From Marvinbryantia sp. (lineage in GTDB: Bacteria; Bacillota; Clostridia; Lachnospirales; Lachnospiraceae), in NCBI GenBank assembly GCA_016297895.1, contig JAEDFS010000037.1, forward strand, positions 1-18,294: a stretch of 18,294 nucleotides of DNA. The letters are read 5' to 3'. The translations under genes and the position numbers were made by a program. Below the pieces are notes generated by a model. The model was not told where the DNA came from. It saw only the letters and a program-made list of their open reading frames with translations, and ran no database searches. Below, in pieces: positions 14,745-18,294 of the stretch (positions are counted from its first letter, which is position 1; every line of letters begins with the position of its first letter).

Positions 14745-15701
14745 CTATTGAGAGATCTTCGGTTCCCATCGAAGAAGACGCAGGGAGTTGAGTACGACAC
14801 AGATGGAAGAAGTATTGTGGATCAGGGCACCGGGAACGGGACCAAGCAATCCAAGTCCTGAGAGCAGAATGCCGGTCAGATTGACTGCAAATGCAAAAAT
14901 CAGAATGTTCTCCCAGATGATCGTTCTGGCTTTTTTGGTCAGTGCCAGTGCATAGGGAAGAGAAGACTCACTGTTTTTCGTAAAGATGACATCTGCATCA
15001 CCGGAAGCACCGAGAGTCAGACCGTTATCGGCGATATAAAGCTGTTTTTCATGGTCAAACTCCACGGAATGAATATTCCCGCATTGTTCCACAATCTCAC
15101 CGTTGGCAAGAAGAATGTTTTTCTTTGCCGCATTTCCGATACAGGTCAGTACGGCAGTGGGACTGGAAAGCATCAGAGAACAGGGGCAGGCGATGACAAA
15201 GATGCTCATCAGGCGCCGGATGTCTCTGGTGGTCAGCCATACTACGATTCCGATCGTCAGGATCAGAGGCAGGAAAAAGACAGAAAATCTGTCAGCCAGA
15301 CGGCCTGCATGTCCGCCTTCCCCGGTCTGGATCGTCTGACCGGCATCGGAGGATGCATTCCGAATCAGAAGATTTACGGTAAGCTGGGTCCTTTCCACTG
15401 CAAAGTGTTCCAAAGCTTCTCCCAGAAGCATCATGAATGCAATTTCTGCACCTTCATGATATTCACCGGTATAGACGCAGCCGATCAAGGCAAGTACGAC
15501 CAGGATCCCGGCTGTGATCTTCCGTGAACGCCAGATGGTGACCAGCGTATCATAACACACATAACCGCCGGCAATGATCAGCGGAATGAGAGCAGGCGGA
15601 AACGGGAATAATGAAGAGTCTTCAAAGATCTCGGCAAAGATAATGAGCACCAGTACAATGGCAGGAAACCCGAAGGCATGAAGATATAATTTGTTTTTCA
15701 T
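14745..15701 (-). CDS. P1B-type metal ATPase derivative lacking actuator and ATP-binding domains
   Basis: A 318-residue membrane protein homologous to the transmembrane part of heavy-metal P-type ATPases, which usually exceed 600 residues. Preserved parts are the helices before the A-domain (GILVVLALIGCVYTGEYHEG, then MLLGEALEHFAVERTQ, 66-106), the RLADRFSVFFLPLIL entry to the next helix, the metal-site CPC motif in VIACPCSLMLSSPTAVLTCIGNAAKK (169-194), and the last helix pair ending HNTSSICVVLNSLRLL (295-310). Missing in frame are the actuator domain with TGES (collapsed to about 113-134) and nearly the whole phosphorylation/nucleotide region (collapsed to about 215-235). The phospho-Asp position reads EFDHEKQ instead of DKTGT. 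ATP-driven transport is therefore not expected. The start at 15701 follows AGAGG seven bases upstream. It diverges from a ZIP gene. It may be a decayed gene or a repurposed membrane protein. Confidence 0.8.
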   Translation of the reverse strand: MKNKLYLHAFGFPAIVLVLIIFAEIFEDSSLFPFPPALIPLIIAGGYVCYDTLVTIWRSRKITAGILVVLALIGCVYTGEYHEGAEIAFMMLLGEALEHFAVERTQLTVNLLIRNASSDAGQTIQTGEGGHAGRLADRFSVFFLPLILTIGIVVWLTTRDIRRLMSIFVIACPCSLMLSSPTAVLTCIGNAAKKNILLANGEIVEQCGNIHSVEFDHEKQLYIADNGLTLGASGDADVIFTKNSESSLPYALALTKKARTIIWENILIFAFAVNLTGILLSGLGLLGPVPGALIHNTSSICVVLNSLRLLRWEPKISQ

Positions 15702-15725
15702 AGCATAACCTCTTTTCATTGAGAA

Positions 15726-15754
15726 AAGATAACATAATATCGAAGAATATGCAA
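15726..15754 (-). promoter_or_regulatory. Possible promoter of the P-type-ATPase-like gene
   Basis: On the - strand, TTGCAT (15749-15754), 17 bases, then TATCTT (15726-15731), about 25 bases before the ATG at 15701. The match is moderate. Confidence 0.3.
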
Positions 15755-15769
15755 GAGGAAACCTCAGGA

Positions 15770-15799
15770 TTGACAAAATTGACAGATAATAGGTATACT
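15770..15799 (+). promoter_or_regulatory. Promoter of the ZIP transporter gene
   Basis: TTGACA (15770-15775), 18 bases, then TATACT (15794-15799). A second copy of ATTGACA starts nine bases later (15778-15784), giving a tandem repeat over the promoter that might be an operator. The leader of about 70 bases contains a small AGGGC-TTTT-GCCCT hairpin around 15813-15826 and no riboswitch that I recognise. Confidence 0.6.
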
Positions 15800-15878
15800 G
15801 ACAGTATCGTGGTAGGGCTTTTGCCCTCAACGTTAGATTTTCGGAATGATCTTACATATATTGAAGGGAGGAAGATTG

Positions 15879-16661
15879 ATGACAGGTGAAGTATTGCAAG
15901 GAATATTGATCCCCTTTTTGGGTACAACTGCAGGAGCAGCATGCGTGTTCTTACAAGGTGGAAAACTCAATGAAAAAGTACAGAGATGTCTGACCGGATT
16001 TGCGGCGGGAGTCATGGTGGCAGCCTCCATATGGAGTCTGCTGATTCCGGCAATGGATCAGGCAGAAGGGATGGGAAAGTGGTCTTTTATACCGGCTGTG
16101 GCAGGATTCTGGATCGGCATTCTGTTCCTTCTTATTCTGGATCATGTGATTCCCCATCTCCATATGAACAGCTCCGAATCAGAAGGAATGCCCAGTTCGC
16201 TTTCTAAGAATACCATGCTGGTGCTGGCTGTGGCCCTTCACAATATTCCGGAGGGAATGGCGATCGGCGTAGTCTATGCGGGATGGGCAGCCGGGAATTC
16301 CGACATCACCATAGCAGCCGCATTGGCGCTTTCTATTGGAATTGCGATCCAGAATTTCCCTGAGGGTGCAATCATTTCCATGCCTCTTCGGGCGGAGGGG
16401 ACGAAAAAAGGAAAGGCGTTTATTTATGGAGTGCTTTCGGGAATCGTGGAACCCATCGGAGCGCTGCTGACTATTGCAGCGGCAAAAATGGTGGTTCCGG
16501 TGCTTCCTTATCTGCTGAGCTTTGCGGCAGGTGCCATGATATATGTGGTGGTGGAGGAACTGATCCCGGAGATGTCGGAGGGAGAGCATTCCAACCTGGG
16601 AACGCTGCTGTTTGCGGCAGGGTTTACGCTGATGATGGCGCTGGATGTGGCACTTGGATAA
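15879..16661 (+). CDS. ZIP-family metal (zinc/divalent cation) transporter
   Basis: A 260-residue polytopic protein of the bacterial ZupT/GufA-like ZIP group, which moves Zn2+ and related metals into the cytoplasm. Diagnostic motifs are VALHNIPEGMAIG (118-130) and IAIQNFPEGAIIS (155-167), the helix 4 and 5 metal-site signatures, and a later VEPIGALLTI helix. A short histidine-containing segment (DHVIPHLHM, 88-96) precedes a cytosolic loop, as in relatives. GGGAGG at 15866-15871 fits ATG 15879; an in-frame ATG at 15846 lacks a ribosome site. The gene diverges from the metal-ATPase derivative and is followed by a strong terminator. Metal specificity is inferred from family only. Confidence 0.93.
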   Translation: MTGEVLQGILIPFLGTTAGAACVFLQGGKLNEKVQRCLTGFAAGVMVAASIWSLLIPAMDQAEGMGKWSFIPAVAGFWIGILFLLILDHVIPHLHMNSSESEGMPSSLSKNTMLVLAVALHNIPEGMAIGVVYAGWAAGNSDITIAAALALSIGIAIQNFPEGAIISMPLRAEGTKKGKAFIYGVLSGIVEPIGALLTIAAAKMVVPVLPYLLSFAAGAMIYVVVEELIPEMSEGEHSNLGTLLFAAGFTLMMALDVALG

Positions 16662-16670
16662 AAACAGATA

Positions 16671-16705
16671 AAAAATTCCCGGGAGCAAAAGCCCCGGGAA
16701 TTTTT
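16671..16705. terminator. Bidirectional terminator between the ZIP gene and asnA
   Basis: A perfect 13-bp inverted repeat, AAAAATTCCCGGG (16671-16683) and CCCGGGAATTTTT (16693-16705), around a nine-base loop. A T-run closes it on both strands, so it can end both convergent genes. Confidence 0.92.
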
Positions 16706-16721
16706 GTCAGGAGTCTTGTTT

Positions 16722-17732
16722 TTACAGCAGCTGGATTCCGTGTGCCAGCGCCTTTTCTGTCACAGCATCCGGCCAGATCGATGCCTGGACCTCTCCGATG
16801 TGTGCTTTTCTTAAATAAAACATACAGATACGGGACTGACCGATACCTCCTCCGATGGTATAGGGAAGTTCCTTATTAAGAATCGCTTTCTGGAAAGGAA
16901 GCTCTGCTCTTTCCGGACAGCCGGCGATCTCAAGCTGTTTTTGCAGTGCTTCTTCGTCTACCCGGATTCCCATGGAAGAAAGCTCCAGTGCGATATCCAG
17001 TACCGGATAGTATACGATGATATCACCGTTTAAGGTCCAGTCATCATAGTCCGGTGCACGGCCATCGTGTTTTTCTCCGGAAGCGAGAACACCTCCGATC
17101 TGCATGATGAACACGGCACCTTTTAGTTTGGTGATCTTATATTCCCGTTCCTTTGGCGTGCAGTCCGGATACATATCTTCCAGCTCCTGGGAGGTGATGA
17201 AGAAAATATCGTTTGGCAGGATCTCTTCTATATAATCATACTGAATCGCCATATATTTTTCTGTTTTCTTCAGAACCTTATAGACAGTGCGGACCACATC
17301 TTTCAGTGTGTCCATATTTCTTTCTTCTTTGGTGATGATCTTTTCCCAGTCCCACTGATCTACATAAATAGAATGGATATTGTCGGTGTCTTCATCGCGG
17401 CGGATGGCACTCATATCTGTGTACAGACCTTCACCATGGGAAAAACCGTATTTTTTCAGGGCATAGCGTTTCCATTTGGCGAGAGAATGGACGATTTCCG
17501 CTTCTTTATCGTTCTGCTCTTTGATGCCGAAAGAGACCGGGCGCTCCACTCCGTTTAAATTATCATTCAGACCGGAATCCGGTTTTACGAAAAGAGGAGC
17601 GGACACGCGCAGGAGATTCATCCTGGAAGCCAGTGTCTGCTGGAAAAAGTCTTTTACAGTTTTGATACCGACCTGGGTATCGTGAAGGTTCAGCTCGGAT
17701 CTGTAACCTTCTGGGATCATTAAATTCTTCAT
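16722..17732 (-). CDS. asnA: Aspartate-ammonia ligase (asparagine synthetase A)
   Basis: Forms asparagine from aspartate, free ammonia and ATP through an aspartyl-adenylate; it is related to class II aminoacyl-tRNA synthetases. Its 336 residues match AsnA (about 330). Motifs: LASRMNLLRVSAPLFVKPDS, LNDNLNGVERPVSF (residues 55-68), HSLAKWKRYALKKYGF, GLYTDMSAIRRDE, HSIYVDQWDWEK, and a C-terminal YTIGGGIGQSRICMF. The ribosome site is weak: AAAGGA lies about 13 bases before the ATG at 17732, and the internal Met5 is a less likely alternative. A probable promoter is at 17805-17832. The enzyme shares the ammonia-assimilation theme with glnA but is transcribed separately. Confidence 0.96.
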   Translation of the reverse strand: MKNLMIPEGYRSELNLHDTQVGIKTVKDFFQQTLASRMNLLRVSAPLFVKPDSGLNDNLNGVERPVSFGIKEQNDKEAEIVHSLAKWKRYALKKYGFSHGEGLYTDMSAIRRDEDTDNIHSIYVDQWDWEKIITKEERNMDTLKDVVRTVYKVLKKTEKYMAIQYDYIEEILPNDIFFITSQELEDMYPDCTPKEREYKITKLKGAVFIMQIGGVLASGEKHDGRAPDYDDWTLNGDIIVYYPVLDIALELSSMGIRVDEEALQKQLEIAGCPERAELPFQKAILNKELPYTIGGGIGQSRICMFYLRKAHIGEVQASIWPDAVTEKALAHGIQLL

Positions 17733-17760
17733 GACCGTATATTGTCCTTTCTGAAAAGTT

Positions 17761-17783
17761 AAGCGGATATTTACGATCCGCTT
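17761..17783. repeat. Inverted repeat in the asnA leader
   Basis: AAGCGGAT (17761-17768) and ATCCGCTT (17776-17783) are perfect arms with a seven-base loop, between the asnA promoter and its start codon. On the - strand it is followed by AACTTTTC, a poor T-run, so it could be a weak attenuator, an mRNA-stabilising hairpin or an operator. Confidence 0.5.
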
Positions 17784-17804
17784 GGCTGTTTACTCATGAC
17801 TTAC

Positions 17805-17832
17805 AGTATAGCAGATTTCGGGAAATATACAA
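17805..17832 (-). promoter_or_regulatory. Probable promoter of asnA
   Basis: On the - strand, TTGTAT (17827-17832), 16 bases, then TATACT (17805-17810). It leaves a leader of about 65 bases before the asnA ATG. The -10 is good and the -35 moderate. The 17833-17920 stretch upstream shows only a small AATGAA/TTCATT palindrome and no gene. Confidence 0.5.
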
Positions 17833-17920
17833 ATACTTTTCAGGAGAATACAGTCTGATTACGAAGAAAACGTACAGAAAACTGCATCAACGTAATGAAG
17901 TTTTTTCATTATAACAAACC

Positions 17921-17949
17921 TTGTAATTCGCAAAATGATGTGCTATCAT
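17921..17949 (+). promoter_or_regulatory. Promoter of the T-box leader
   Basis: TTGTAA (17921-17926), 17 bases, then TATCAT (17944-17949). Transcription would begin near 17956, just before the presumed base of Stem I (GCGATGA at 17962-17968). Confidence 0.6.
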
Positions 17950-17976
17950 TGAACGGTAAAAGCGATGAAAGAGACT

Positions 17977-17999
17977 CTTGACAGGAAACTTGACAGGAA
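17977..17999 (+). repeat. Tandem 12-base duplication within T-box Stem I
   Basis: CTTGACAGGAA occurs at 17977-17987 and again at 17989-17999, a period of 12 bases, on the 5' side of Stem I where the specifier-loop strand is expected. Confidence 0.8.
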
Positions 18000-18200
18000 T
18001 AGGACGCCGCCGACTGAGAACGTCCTTTAAGGGAACTGGCAATAAGGGAACACTCCGGAGCAGACCTTCTGAACAGACGGACCGCAGCAAATGAGATCTG
18101 GGTTCGCAAGTAGGTTGGTACGTGTGCATGCGTTAAGTGCAAAAGGTGCAGACAAGGGTGTCTGCAATAGCGGGTGGTACCGCGGATAGTATGTTTATTC

Positions 18201-18236
18201 GCCCCGGAATACGTTTATGTATTCCGGGGCTTTTTT
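18201..18236 (+). terminator. T-box regulated terminator
   Basis: A perfect 12-bp stem, GCCCCGGAATAC (18201-18212) and GTATTCCGGGGC (18219-18230), with a six-base loop and TTTTTT at 18231-18236. It is the termination arm of the T-box switch. Confidence 0.95.
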
Positions 18237-18257
18237 AGTAGAGAGGAGAAAGGATTT

Positions 18258-18294
18258 ATGAGCAAGCTTTACAGAGACGTAACATTGGATCATG
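18258..18294 (+). CDS. Start of a T-box-controlled gene (partial, product unidentified)
   Basis: Only the first 12 codons are in the window (MSKLYRDVTLDH), running off the right edge. The ATG has AGGAG (18244-18248) and AAAGGA (18249-18254) upstream. Control by a T-box indicates an aminoacyl-tRNA synthetase or an amino-acid biosynthesis or uptake gene. I do not recognise the N-terminus well enough to name it. Confidence 0.7.
   Translation, partial: MSKLYRDVTLDH

Larger units (their letters stand above)
17956..18236 (+). promoter_or_regulatory. T-box riboswitch leader
   Basis: A tRNA-sensing leader of about 280 bases. The T-box core AGCGGGTGGTACCGCG is at 18169-18184 and is followed by the terminator at 18201-18236, which competes with the antiterminator. 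Stem III is the hairpin TGCAGAC/GTCTGCA at 18147-18166. The Stem I base probably starts at GCGATGA (17962-17968) and closes with TCGC (18104-18107), just before the AAGTAGG segment. The bulge UGGU would pair with a tRNA 3' end ACCA, so a discriminator A is expected. The specifier codon cannot be fixed by eye: around GCAAATGAGATCT (18087-18099), AAT, ATG and GAG are all possible. Uncharged tRNA should raise expression of the gene at 18258. Confidence 0.9.

Noticed and set aside
17894..17910. AATGAA...TTCATT hairpin with a T-run between asnA and the T-box leader
   Set aside because: The stem is only six A/T-rich pairs and the T-run is in the loop, so it is unlikely to terminate transcription.

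Overview
The window looks like chromosome from a low-to-mid GC Gram-positive of the class Clostridia, most likely family Lachnospiraceae. The inference rests on strong AGGAGG-type ribosome sites, an LL-diaminopimelate aminotransferase (dapL), a class I-alpha type glutamine synthetase paired with an ANTAR regulator, a T-box leader, AsnA, and intrinsic hairpin-plus-T-run terminators throughout. No phage, integrase, transposase or CRISPR array is visible.

Layout. 1-146: end of a peptide/nickel-type ABC ATPase. 192-1550: MATE-family efflux protein. 1551-1846: short spacer with a fragment of a CbiM-type cobalt/nickel ECF permease truncated at both ends. 1847-7745: LysR regulator followed by a complete five-gene peptide/nickel ABC importer (two permeases, a binding protein, two ATPases) on the + strand. 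7771-7949: tRNA-Leu(AAG) on the - strand with a near-consensus promoter and a strong terminator, convergent with the importer operon. 8090-9178: CdaR/PucR-like transcriptional regulator. 9309-10553: membrane-anchored S41 (CtpA-like) protease. 10581-14743: a nitrogen/diaminopimelate operon, glnA - ANTAR antiterminator - dapF - dapL, preceded by a consensus-like promoter with a terminator hairpin directly after it, and closed by a terminator. 14745-15701 (-): a P1B-type metal ATPase relic or derivative that keeps its membrane helices but lacks the actuator and nucleotide/phosphorylation domains. 15879-16661 (+): a ZIP metal transporter diverging from it. 16722-17732 (-): asnA, sharing a bidirectional terminator with the ZIP gene. 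17921-18236: promoter and T-box leader for a gene of which only 12 codons are in the window.

How the parts fit. Two themes dominate: metal/peptide membrane transport (two related ABC systems, the CbiM remnant, the hollow P-type ATPase, ZIP) and ammonia/amino-acid metabolism (GlnA, its ANTAR partner, DapF/DapL, AsnA, and the T-box gene). The most striking items are (i) the P-type ATPase that has lost both cytosolic catalytic domains in frame, next to a ZIP transporter, and (ii) the glnA leader, in which a good promoter fires straight into a terminator while the gene immediately downstream of glnA encodes an ANTAR RNA-binding antiterminator whose receiver domain lacks the phospho-acceptor aspartate. 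The second suggests attenuation control of glnA by the neighbouring ANTAR protein.
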